Below are positions 1 through 6,345 of a stretch of 6,701 bases of DNA, piece after piece. The position numbers and the translations under genes were made by a program. The notes beneath the pieces are model-generated. The model searched no databases. It was not told the DNA's origin and saw only the letters and a program-made list of their open reading frames with translations. The DNA lies in contig PAOV01000018.1 in NCBI GenBank assembly GCA_002708145.1, positions 65,901 to 72,601 of the forward strand, in the 5' to 3' direction. This DNA is from Chloroflexota bacterium. Lineage in GTDB: Bacteria > Chloroflexota > Dehalococcoidia > Lucifugimonadales > Lucifugimonadaceae. The stretch's first letter is position 1. Each line of letters starts with the position of its first letter.

Positions 1-782
1 TCACAATTGATTCCTTCAGAAGATAATTTCTCTGCAGCCTGTTGACAAACAACTGAAGTGTAGGACATCCCAACAAGAGTTATATCATTTCCATTTCTAA
101 GATATCTACCTTTACCAATCTCGATTGTATAATCTTCATCAGGAACAAAACCTGATAAATTTATAAGTTTTTTGTCATTAACTAAGAATACGGGATCATC
201 ATCTCTTATAGATGCAGCTAATAAACCTTTAGCAGAATAGGGATCAGAAGGAACTACAACTTTTAAGCCTGGAATATGAGCAAGCATTGAGTAAAAACTT
301 TCCGAATGTTGGGCTGCATGACCAGTTCCTGCTCCAGATCGCGCAAAAAGAGTCAGCGGTACTTTTGTCTGTCCACCAAACATATACCTGCTCTTTGCTG
401 CATTAGATAACAATTGATCATAGGCTACTGTAACAAAATCAAAATACATTAGATCAACTATAGGTCTCAGTCCAGTTAATGCAGCTCCAACTGCAGCTCC
501 AGTGAAAGCAGCTTCAGAAATAGGCGCATCTCTAATCCTCTTTGGACCAAACTCTTGAACAAGTCCTTTTGTAGCTGCAAAAGGTCCTCCCCATGCATCT
601 AAGGGCTCTTTAGTTTTTTTATCAAAGCCACCAGAAATATCTTCTCCCATTAAGAATACATTTTCATCTCTAATCATTTCAGCCCTAAGAGTATCCCTAA
701 ATATATCCCGAAACCTCATCTCTTTACCAGGTACATTTTCATATCCTGGACCTAATGGATTTATGTTAGTTTTTTCAACCAT
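1..782 (-). CDS. pdhB: 2-oxoacid dehydrogenase E1 component, beta subunit (pyruvate/acetoin type), C-terminus cut by window edge
   Basis: With the alpha subunit this forms the thiamine-diphosphate E1 enzyme that decarboxylates a 2-oxoacid (pyruvate, or acetoin in the Aco version) and passes the acyl group to lipoyl-E2 in the cytoplasm. Reading the minus strand from ATG at 782 gives 260 open codons with no stop before the edge. Visible family marks are FLMGEDI (residues 43-49, with the TPP-contacting Glu 47), the RIRDAPISEAAFTGAAVGAA block (82-101), the DLMYFDF segment (110-116), the GHAAQHSES loop (154-162, His 159 the likely active-site His) and GLKVVVPSDPYSAKGLL (172-188). The family is usually about 325-350 residues, so roughly the last 70-80 are missing, including most of the transketolase C domain. 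An AAGGAG ribosome site at 790-795, seven bases before ATG, fixes the start. Substrate choice between pyruvate, acetoin and branched-chain oxoacids cannot be read from this sequence. Confidence 0.9.
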   Translation of the reverse strand, partial: MVEKTNINPLGPGYENVPGKEMRFRDIFRDTLRAEMIRDENVFLMGEDISGGFDKKTKEPLDAWGGPFAATKGLVQEFGPKRIRDAPISEAAFTGAAVGAALTGLRPIVDLMYFDFVTVAYDQLLSNAAKSRYMFGGQTKVPLTLFARSGAGTGHAAQHSESFYSMLAHIPGLKVVVPSDPYSAKGLLAASIRDDDPVFLVNDKKLINLSGFVPDEDYTIEIGKGRYLRNGNDITLVGMSYTSVVCQQAAEKLSSEGINC

Positions 783-797
783 ATATTTTCTCCTTAT

Positions 798-1796
798 TTA
801 TCTCAATCCTTCAATAGAATTAGAGTATTCAACATATACATCTTTATACAAATCATTAATGTCTGGCATAGGACTCTTGAGGGCAAACTCAACAGCTCCT
901 AACATTTCATTTTCAATTTTAGACTGAATAGTCTCAAGCTCAGTTTTGGTCATAAGTTTTTGCTCTGTAACTCTTTTTTCAAAATTACTAATAGGGTCTT
1001 TTTGATGAAATAATTTTTCTTCTTCATCAGTTCGATATTTTTTAGTGTCATCTGCGTGAAAATGTCCATGGTATCTATAAGTTTTCATTTCAATAAGTGT
1101 TGGGCCTTCGCCAGCTCTAGCTCTCTTAACAGCTTCACCAGCAGCATCATACACTTCAAAAACATCCATCCCATCAACTACAATACCAGGCATACCATAA
1201 CCTTCAGCCCTTGATGCAATATCTTCTGTTGATACTGCATACCAAGCAGGAGTAGCTTCAGCATATCCATTATTCTCGCAAGCAAAAATTACAGGTAATT
1301 TCCATACTGAAGCCAAATTCATAGATTCGTGCAGAATTCCTTGAGAAGTTGCCCCGTCACCAAAAAATGAAACTCCTATTGAATTAGTCTCATCACCCTT
1401 ATATTTAGCTGTTAGCGCTGCCCCCACCGCTAGAGGGATAGATGCTCCAACAATAGCATTAGCTCCTAACATACCTTTTGAAAAATCTGCTATATGCATA
1501 GAACCTCCCTTACCTCCACATTGCCCAGTAGATCGACCCATAATTTCAGCCATCATCGCACTAGTATCTAAGCCTTTCGCTATACAGTGCCCATGCCCTC
1601 TATGTGTAGATCCAATCCAATCTTTTTTAGTAAGATGAGCACAAATTCCAGTAGGAGGAGCTTCCTGCCCATCAGATGGATGAGTTACACCCATTGCATT
1701 ACCTTTAAAAGTTTGCTCAAGCATAGTCTCTTCAAAACGTCTAATTCTGTACATAGTCTCATAAATCCAACTAAGTTTTGTCTTTGGGATAGTCAA
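798..1796 (-). CDS. pdhA: 2-oxoacid dehydrogenase E1 component, alpha subunit (pyruvate/acetoin type)
   Basis: This is the TPP-binding half of E1 and gives 332 residues, a normal length for the bacterial AcoA/PdhA alpha subunit. The TPP/Mg motif runs from GDG (146-148) to NN (175-176) with 26 residues between, as the family requires. Other family blocks are SDGQEA (41-46), STHRGHGHCIAKG (63-75), GGKGGSMHI (94-102), YGMPGIVVDGMDV (200-212) and the phosphorylation-loop-like TYRYHGH (239-245). The start is a TTG at 1794-1796. An in-frame TGA (1800-1802) lies just upstream, leaving only ATT (1797-1799) as an earlier option, and a strong GAGGTGA ribosome site (1800-1806) sits at the right distance. 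The next in-frame ATG is residue 15, inside the conserved MYRIRRFEE region, so it is less likely. It is the first gene of a minus-strand operon with the beta subunit 15 bases downstream. The AcoA-like short form leaves pyruvate versus acetoin open. Confidence 0.93.
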   Translation of the reverse strand: MTIPKTKLSWIYETMYRIRRFEETMLEQTFKGNAMGVTHPSDGQEAPPTGICAHLTKKDWIGSTHRGHGHCIAKGLDTSAMMAEIMGRSTGQCGGKGGSMHIADFSKGMLGANAIVGASIPLAVGAALTAKYKGDETNSIGVSFFGDGATSQGILHESMNLASVWKLPVIFACENNGYAEATPAWYAVSTEDIASRAEGYGMPGIVVDGMDVFEVYDAAGEAVKRARAGEGPTLIEMKTYRYHGHFHADDTKKYRTDEEEKLFHQKDPISNFEKRVTEQKLMTKTELETIQSKIENEMLGAVEFALKSPMPDINDLYKDVYVEYSNSIEGLR

Positions 1797-1799
1797 AAT

Positions 1800-1806
1800 T
1801 CACCTC
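1800..1806 (-). promoter_or_regulatory. Ribosome binding site that decides a TTG start for the E1 alpha gene
   Basis: On the minus strand the bases read GAGGTGA, a seven-base match to the complement of the 16S rRNA tail. The TTG at 1796-1794 follows closely (six bases after the GAGG core). The site contains the TGA stop that closes the same frame upstream, so no upstream ATG, GTG or TTG is possible. Confidence 0.7.
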
Positions 1807-1880
1807 ACAAGATGATGTTTATTATATTTCGGTTGTAATAATATAATAATCGCATAAAGTTAATTATGTGTATATTCCTA

Positions 1881-1910
1881 TTTAGCATAAATATTATAAA
1901 TAATGCTAAA
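1881..1910. promoter_or_regulatory. Inverted repeat in the divergent intergenic region, candidate operator
   Basis: TTTAGCAT at 1881-1888 is mirrored by ATGCTAAA at 1903-1910: perfect 8-base arms around a 14-base AT-only centre. The next two outward-to-inward bases also pair except for one mismatch. The 30-base dyad sits between two divergent operons. Its centre contains TATAAT on the minus strand (1898-1893) and TATAAA on the plus strand (1896-1901), both -10-like. That layout suits a dimeric regulator binding over a promoter. The arms include GC pairs, which makes them less likely than pure AT repeats to be chance, but no regulator family is recognised and the regulator gene is not in the window. 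Confidence 0.4.
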
Positions 1911-1956
1911 AACAGTAATTTTAATCAAAATTTACAACAATTTATGTTTTAGAACA

Positions 1957-1985
1957 TTGCATAGATTTTGGGTAATGAATAAAAT
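1957..1985 (+). promoter_or_regulatory. Weak candidate promoter for the ACIII-like operon
   Basis: TTGCAT (1957-1962) is followed after 17 bases by TAAAAT (1980-1985). The -10 matches the sigma-70 consensus at five of six positions and the -35 at three of six. Transcription would start near 1992, giving a leader of about 65 bases. In DNA this AT-rich, -10-like hexamers are common, so this is only the best-placed candidate. The -10 overlaps a 10-base AT palindrome at 1982-1991. Confidence 0.25.
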
Positions 1986-2009
1986 TAATTTATTAAGATT
2001 AGGAAAATT

Positions 2010-2036
2010 ATTTACAAAAATTATTAATATGTAAAT
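2010..2036 (+). repeat. Short inverted repeat just before the first ribosome site of the plus-strand operon
   Basis: ATTTACA (2010-2016) and TGTAAAT (2030-2036) are perfect 7-base inverted arms with a 13-base AT-only spacer. The repeat ends two bases before the AGGAG at 2039-2043. It could be a protein site or a weak leader hairpin. Because it is nearly all A and T, a chance origin is quite possible. Confidence 0.25.
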
Positions 2037-2038
2037 TT

Positions 2039-2043
2039 AGGAG
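2039..2043 (+). promoter_or_regulatory. Ribosome binding site with long spacing before the 96-residue membrane protein
   Basis: AGGAG lies 13 bases before the ATG at 2057, longer than the usual 5-9. No ATG, GTG or TTG lies in the same frame at a better distance, so the ATG is kept. The spacing may mean modest translation of the first gene relative to those behind it. Confidence 0.45.
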
Positions 2044-2056
2044 TTTAACTTTTATA

Positions 2057-2347
2057 ATGGATCCAGCACCACTATCAAAGGATCAATGGGCAGAGGTAGG
2101 AATGGCCCTCAAGTTTTTATGGTTAGCACTTGGCTTTGCAATAATGGCAGGACCTTCGCTTCTTATTGCTCATGCAATGATTCCTTCAGCAGTGGGTGAT
2201 AAATCAATTGATGCAAAGTGGACAAAGCTTAGAAAGCCTCTATATGCATTTGGAATTCTATGCGTGATTGGAATAATTGGCTCACTGATAATGTTTTCTC
2301 AAAACTTGAACTTTCTCCAAGAAACTTATTCAAGATTTTGGATATAA
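2057..2347 (+). CDS. Small two-helix membrane protein leading the ACIII-like operon, function unknown
   Basis: The product is 96 residues. It has a short polar N-terminus, a first hydrophobic segment at about residues 16-43 (ALKFLWLALGFAIMAG then SLLIAHAMI), a basic and polar loop at 47-60 (DKSIDAKWTKLRK), a second hydrophobic segment at about 62-81 (PLYAFGILCVIGIIGSLIMF) and a polar tail ending in SRFWI. Both helices and the basic loop suggest a hairpin with the positively charged loop in the cytoplasm. It has no heme, FeS or other cofactor motif. I do not recognise the family. It is real by its length, its amino-acid make-up and its place: it starts the operon and lies 32 bases before the pentaheme cytochrome gene. 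It may be an assembly factor or small extra subunit of the complex, comparable in position only to the small accessory subunits reported for some ACIII complexes. That role is inference. Confidence 0.8.
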   Translation: MDPAPLSKDQWAEVGMALKFLWLALGFAIMAGPSLLIAHAMIPSAVGDKSIDAKWTKLRKPLYAFGILCVIGIIGSLIMFSQNLNFLQETYSRFWI

Positions 2348-2379
2348 GTATTACAATAAATTAAGTAACGAGTAAAAAT

Positions 2380-3174
2380 TTGGATTTGGAAAATAAAAAT
2401 AAAGATCATAAATCTAAACTTGGTAATTTCAAATTACCAAAATTACCTATCAAGCTACCAAAACCACCTCCACCTCCCACTCATTTAGGCGATGTTGAAT
2501 TACCAAAAACGCTAATGTACCTACTTCCTGTTGGAGGTCTGTTCACTTTAGCATTCGTTGGAGCCATAGCCGCTTTTGTTATTACTGCTTGGTGGGGGCA
2601 GCCAATTCCTGTATTAGGATTTGAACAAACTTTTGACCAACCTATTAACTTTCCTCATACAGTTCATGCCTCAACTAAACAATTAGACTATAAAGACGCT
2701 GATGGTAATACTATGATGGGGCTAGGAACAGATTGTACTTTTTGTCACAGAACAGTGAATAAAACTACTGCAGCTGGAGCAAATGCATACATTCCTCCTG
2801 TTAATTTTTGTGCAAATTGCCACGGGGTAATTGGTACTGAGGACAATTCTCAGCTTAATATTTTAAGAGATGCTGCAGGAATAATTGGTGAAGATGGTAC
2901 TAGCCCTATAAACTGGAGAAGAGTACACAGACTACCTGATCATGTAAGATTTGTACATGAACCTCATATTAGATACTTGTCTGCTAATCCAGAACATATT
3001 AAAGGCGAAACTGATGGGGTTTCAACTGGCCCGTCAGCAGTTTGCTCAACTTGCCATGGAAATGTTGCATCAATGGAAAAGGTATATCAGGTCGAACCAC
3101 TCAAAATGAGGCAATGTGTTGATTGTCATCGAGATAATGAGGCTCCAACGGATTGTGCTACTTGTCACCACTAA
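2380..3174 (+). CDS. actA: Membrane-anchored pentaheme cytochrome c, ActA-like subunit of alternative complex III
   Basis: The product is 264 residues with five CxxCH heme c sites at 119-123, 144-148, 222-226, 246-250 and 259-263, the last ending one residue before the C-terminus. Five hemes is the number known for ActA. One hydrophobic helix (about 47-71) should act as an uncleaved signal anchor, leaving a cytoplasmic tail of about 45 residues and placing the hemes outside. Extra histidines in FPHTVH (91-96) and VHRLPDHVRFVHEPH (182-196) are likely distal heme ligands. The cytoplasmic tail is Lys/Pro-rich with KLP repeats and PPPPP (about 18-33). The start is TTG at 2380, with a second in-frame TTG at 2386; a stop (TAA, 2362) closes the frame upstream and the next ATG lies at residue 46, at the edge of the helix. 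Only a poor ribosome site (AACGAG, 2367-2372) is seen. Its role would be to take electrons from the FeS subunit and pass them to a soluble or bound cytochrome. The Qrc hexaheme subunit is the nearest alternative. Confidence 0.88.
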   Translation: MDLENKNKDHKSKLGNFKLPKLPIKLPKPPPPPTHLGDVELPKTLMYLLPVGGLFTLAFVGAIAAFVITAWWGQPIPVLGFEQTFDQPINFPHTVHASTKQLDYKDADGNTMMGLGTDCTFCHRTVNKTTAAGANAYIPPVNFCANCHGVIGTEDNSQLNILRDAAGIIGEDGTSPINWRRVHRLPDHVRFVHEPHIRYLSANPEHIKGETDGVSTGPSAVCSTCHGNVASMEKVYQVEPLKMRQCVDCHRDNEAPTDCATCHH

Positions 3175-3206
3175 TGTAATAAAGTTTTTTTAAGGATAAA
3201 AAATAT

Positions 3207-5585
3207 ATGAAAATCAATCGAAGAGAATTTCTATCACTTACAGGTAAGTCTGCCGCTGGAGCTATGATTTTTGCAGCTTGTGGTTTGCCTGAAAAAGAAT
3301 TAGTTGTTCAAAGTCCTGTTGGTTATCCTGAAGATTTAGTTAGAGGGGAAGATGCTTGGTACGCAACAAGTATGCCTGATTATACAAATGGGGATGGTGT
3401 AATTGTTAGAGTTGTTCAAGGAAGAGCAACTAAGGTAGAAGGAAATCCTGATCATCCAGTCAACAGAGGAGTAGCTACTGCAAGATACGATTCTACACTT
3501 CAAATACTATATCATCCTGACAGAATTAAAGAACCTCTAAGTAGATATTCTAAATCCGGAAATGTTATCAATGTCTCTTGGAACAAAGCTACTAACGACC
3601 TTAGAAATATTATTAGGGATTCTAAAGATAAAATCACTGTGATAACAAACCCTACCAGAGGGCATTCTTCATATGTAACTAACGAATTTGCAAAAAAATT
3701 TGGTGCGAAAATCATGCACTTTGATCCTATTAATCAAAATATTCAACAAAATACAATGAAAAGAATTTTTGATTTAGACAGGTTGCCTCATTTCGATATA
3801 GACAATGCAAAGACTATTCTATCATTTGGAGCAGATTGGCTAAGTACTTGGAATTCTCCAGCTCAATATAATGAAATGTATGGGAATTTTAGAGAAGGTA
3901 AAAATGGAAAAAGAGGATATTTTGTTCATGTAGACCCACGAATGTCGAATACTGCAGCATCTGCGGATCTTTGGTTGTCACCGATTCCTGGAACAGAGGG
4001 TGATTTGGCTCTTGGTATAGCCAATGAAATAATTTCCAAAAAGTTGGTTGACCAAAAAAATATAAATAAATTCCTATCCATAATTGATTTTGACATGGGA
4101 GAATTTTCAACATCAAACGTAGCGAAAAAATGCGATATTTCTGAAGAGAAAATAAAAGAGGTAGCTAAACATTTTGCTGAGCATACTCCATCTATTGCTT
4201 TCGCTGGAGGATCATCTGAAGCACATACAAACGGAAGCTTTATTACAAGCGCGGTTTATTCACTCAATATTCTAACAAACTCTATCAATACCAAAGGTGG
4301 TATATTGCCTAATCCAGAAGGAATACTTCAAAAAATTAATTCTTCAGCTAATGGAAAGTCAATATCTGAATGGGAACAAGAAATAGAGAGATGGTCCAAC
4401 GAAGATGTAAAAACTCTTATAATTCGAGGTGTAGATATAATTCATGGAATGCCTGATTTTACAGGTATAAAAGAAGCAATGGGTAAAATTGATAACGTTG
4501 TATGCTTCGGACATGTTTATAATGACACTATGGATTATGCAGACCTTATATTACCTGAAAATACATGTTTTGAATCCTGGGATACAAATATTCCTGAACC
4601 TGCACCTGGTTATCAAGTTTTGGGTACTCAGCAGCCAATTGTTGGGCAAACTATGACTTCTGATGGTACTGGAATAATCAGTAACTCTAAAAGCTATGGT
4701 GACCTAATTTTGCAAGTTTCAAAAGATTTAGGTGAAAATATTGGAACTAGTATGGAATCAATCATTAAAAATGACCTGAAAGATTTGCATAGTTCTGTCA
4801 CAGGCGGCTCGATAATATCAACTAACTCAGAAAACTTCACTAATGGAATACTTCAAAGAGGAGGTTGGTGGAACATTAATAACAAAAGTCAAAGTGATGA
4901 TTTCCAAATATCTACAAAAAGTATTTCAAAAATTAAATCAAATAGTAATTTTTCTTCTGTAGAACATCACTCAAATGACGAGCATAAATCAGATGAAAAA
5001 AAACATTCCGAAGATTTTTACCTTGCTCCATTTATTTCAAATTCTATGCTAGATGGAAGATTAGCTTATGCTCCTTGGGCTCAGCAAACTCCAGATCCTA
5101 TTTCTTCTGCATCTTGGTCAACTTGGGTTGAGATTAATAGTCATGAAGCTGAAAGCCTCAATATTAGAGAAGGTGATGTTTTAAAAATTTCTTCATCAAA
5201 TGGAAGTATTGAAGCTCTTGCTTACCCACATCCCGGAATAAGACCAGGGGTAATAGGAATACCCCTTGGTCAAGGAAATAAGAATGGAGGTAGATATGCT
5301 GAAGGAAGAGGAGCAAATATACTTTCCATACTTGCCGATATGAGAGATAAAGAATCTGGTGCCCTGGCTTGGGCAGCAACCAAGGTTACAATCAATAAAA
5401 CTGGCAACAGAAAAAAAGTGCCTAAAATGGAAGGTGATGTAGAAGCTAGACCAGTTGAACCTGGGGTACCAGTACTTGTTGTAGGCCCTAATGAAACTGC
5501 TAAGGAAGCTCAAGAACATAACCATCACCAATATCAAAAAGAATTATTTGAAAAAAAAGATTCGAAATCAAAAAGTGATCATTAA
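3207..5585 (+). CDS. actB1: Molybdopterin-oxidoreductase-like subunit without cofactor ligands, ActB1-like
   Basis: The 792-residue protein has a Tat signal (NRREFLSL, residues 4-11) followed by a hydrophobic stretch and FAAC-G, where Cys 25 could be a lipoprotein site, although Phe at -3 is unusual. The fold is that of the DMSO-reductase superfamily: VEGNPDHPVNRG (77-88) and YHPDRIKEPL (102-111) at the N-terminal domain, DYADLILPENTCFESWD (443-459) in the middle, and a C-terminal dinucleotide-binding-type domain (about 604-730). The N-terminal CxxCxxxC cluster motif is replaced by a Cys-free stretch around WYATSMPDY (51-59), and the later Cys before the first loop is also absent. Only Cys 25, 309, 433 and 454 exist, so neither a [4Fe-4S] cluster nor a Cys/Sec Mo ligand is likely. 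This is the known state of ActB1 and QrcB. A Ser/Asn-rich linker (about 555-605) holds a His/Asp/Lys patch. AAGGA at 3192-3196 supports the ATG. Confidence 0.9.
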   Translation: MKINRREFLSLTGKSAAGAMIFAACGLPEKELVVQSPVGYPEDLVRGEDAWYATSMPDYTNGDGVIVRVVQGRATKVEGNPDHPVNRGVATARYDSTLQILYHPDRIKEPLSRYSKSGNVINVSWNKATNDLRNIIRDSKDKITVITNPTRGHSSYVTNEFAKKFGAKIMHFDPINQNIQQNTMKRIFDLDRLPHFDIDNAKTILSFGADWLSTWNSPAQYNEMYGNFREGKNGKRGYFVHVDPRMSNTAASADLWLSPIPGTEGDLALGIANEIISKKLVDQKNINKFLSIIDFDMGEFSTSNVAKKCDISEEKIKEVAKHFAEHTPSIAFAGGSSEAHTNGSFITSAVYSLNILTNSINTKGGILPNPEGILQKINSSANGKSISEWEQEIERWSNEDVKTLIIRGVDIIHGMPDFTGIKEAMGKIDNVVCFGHVYNDTMDYADLILPENTCFESWDTNIPEPAPGYQVLGTQQPIVGQTMTSDGTGIISNSKSYGDLILQVSKDLGENIGTSMESIIKNDLKDLHSSVTGGSIISTNSENFTNGILQRGGWWNINNKSQSDDFQISTKSISKIKSNSNFSSVEHHSNDEHKSDEKKHSEDFYLAPFISNSMLDGRLAYAPWAQQTPDPISSASWSTWVEINSHEAESLNIREGDVLKISSSNGSIEALAYPHPGIRPGVIGIPLGQGNKNGGRYAEGRGANILSILADMRDKESGALAWAATKVTINKTGNRKKVPKMEGDVEARPVEPGVPVLVVGPNETAKEAQEHNHHQYQKELFEKKDSKSKSDH

Positions 5586-5601
5586 GTAAGGAAAAAATTA
5601 T

Positions 5602-6345
5602 ATGACAACAGATATAGAAAAATTTGGAACAAGAAATTGGGGAATGATTGCTGACCTAGATAAATGTACTGGGTGTCAAGCTTGTGTAATAGCGTGTCAG
5701 GCTGAAAATAATATACCCATTAATACTCAAGATAGAGTTGAAAGAGCAAGGTCAATATCTTGGATAAGAGTTGAAAGATATTGGGAAGGAGATTTTCCCG
5801 ATACCAAAGCAAGATTTATTCCTGTTATGTGTCAACATTGTGAAAATGCACCATGCGAGCCTGTGTGTCCTGTATATGCTAGTTATCATAACTCAGAGGG
5901 ATTGAATGTTCAGGTTTATAACAGGTGTGTTGGTACAAGATATTGCGCTAATGCTTGCCCATATATTGTAAGATTTTTTAATTATTGGGATCCAGTATGG
6001 CCTGAATCATTAAGAAACCACCTTAATCCTGACGTGACAATAAGATCCAGAGGTATAATGGAGAAATGTAGCTTTTGTATCCAAAGAATTAATAGAACTA
6101 GTAGAGAAGCTAAAAGCGAAGGTCGCGAGTTAGAAGATGGTGAAATTCAAACAGCTTGTTCTGCAGCGTGTGGGACGCACGGAATTGTGTTTGGTGACTT
6201 CAACGACCCTAATAGCAGGGTTTCAAAATTGCGTAATCATAAAAGAGCTTTTACATTGTTAGAGCAGTTTGGAACAGATCCAAATGTTATTTACTTAGCA
6301 AAGGTTGATCCTAACAGAAATAATTCAGAAGAAGGACACCATTAA
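5602..6345 (+). CDS. actB2: Four-cluster ferredoxin-type subunit, ActB2/QrcC-like, with one predicted [3Fe-4S] site
   Basis: This 247-residue protein should carry electrons between the NrfD-type subunit and the cytochromes. It has 15 cysteines in four groups: 22, 25, 28, 32; 77, 80, 85, 89; 109, 115, 119; and 156, 159, 186, 190. The third group reads CVGTRYCANACP, with Thr 112 where a [4Fe-4S] site has its second Cys. This predicts three [4Fe-4S] and one [3Fe-4S] cluster, the set reported for ACIII. It has no signal peptide, so it probably leaves the cytoplasm with its Tat-exported partner 16 bases upstream. In several known ACIII systems this domain is fused to the C-terminus of ActB; here it is a separate gene. 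AAGGA at 5588-5592, nine bases before ATG, sets the start. It differs from PsrB/NrfC/DmsB proteins mainly by the Thr in site three and by its neighbours. Confidence 0.92.
   Translation: MTTDIEKFGTRNWGMIADLDKCTGCQACVIACQAENNIPINTQDRVERARSISWIRVERYWEGDFPDTKARFIPVMCQHCENAPCEPVCPVYASYHNSEGLNVQVYNRCVGTRYCANACPYIVRFFNYWDPVWPESLRNHLNPDVTIRSRGIMEKCSFCIQRINRTSREAKSEGRELEDGEIQTACSAACGTHGIVFGDFNDPNSRVSKLRNHKRAFTLLEQFGTDPNVIYLAKVDPNRNNSEEGHH
6332..6336 (+). promoter_or_regulatory. Ribosome site for the NrfD-type gene, inside the end of the FeS gene
   Basis: AAGGA lies in the last codons of the FeS subunit, nine bases before the ATG at 6346. The stop TAA (6343-6345) is directly followed by that ATG, so translation of the two genes is probably coupled. 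Confidence 0.6.

Noticed and set aside
1587..1838. Open frame of 83 codons on the plus strand, antisense to the E1 alpha gene
   Set aside because: It lies mostly across strongly conserved E1 alpha codons and its product has no family features; a shadow frame.
1982..1991. 10-base perfect palindrome AAATTAATTT as an operator
   Set aside because: It is made only of A and T in a very AT-rich gap, so it is likely by chance; noted only because it overlaps the candidate -10.
3175..3206. Run of seven T between the cytochrome and Mo-like genes (3185-3191) as a terminator
   Set aside because: No GC-rich hairpin precedes it, and the genes on both sides belong to one complex.
3512..4116. Two minus-strand open frames (3512-3715 and 3889-4116) inside the Mo-like gene
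   Set aside because: Both are antisense to a well supported coding region, with no ribosome site or recognisable product.
5164..5537. Two overlapping minus-strand open frames in the 3' part of the Mo-like gene
   Set aside because: They overlap each other and a conserved C-terminal domain on the other strand; compositions look like chance frames.
3207..6345. Active formate dehydrogenase, nitrate reductase or polysulfide reductase
   Set aside because: The catalytic subunit lacks the FeS cysteines and a Mo-ligand Cys/Sec, and a pentaheme cytochrome precedes it; ACIII or Qrc fits better.
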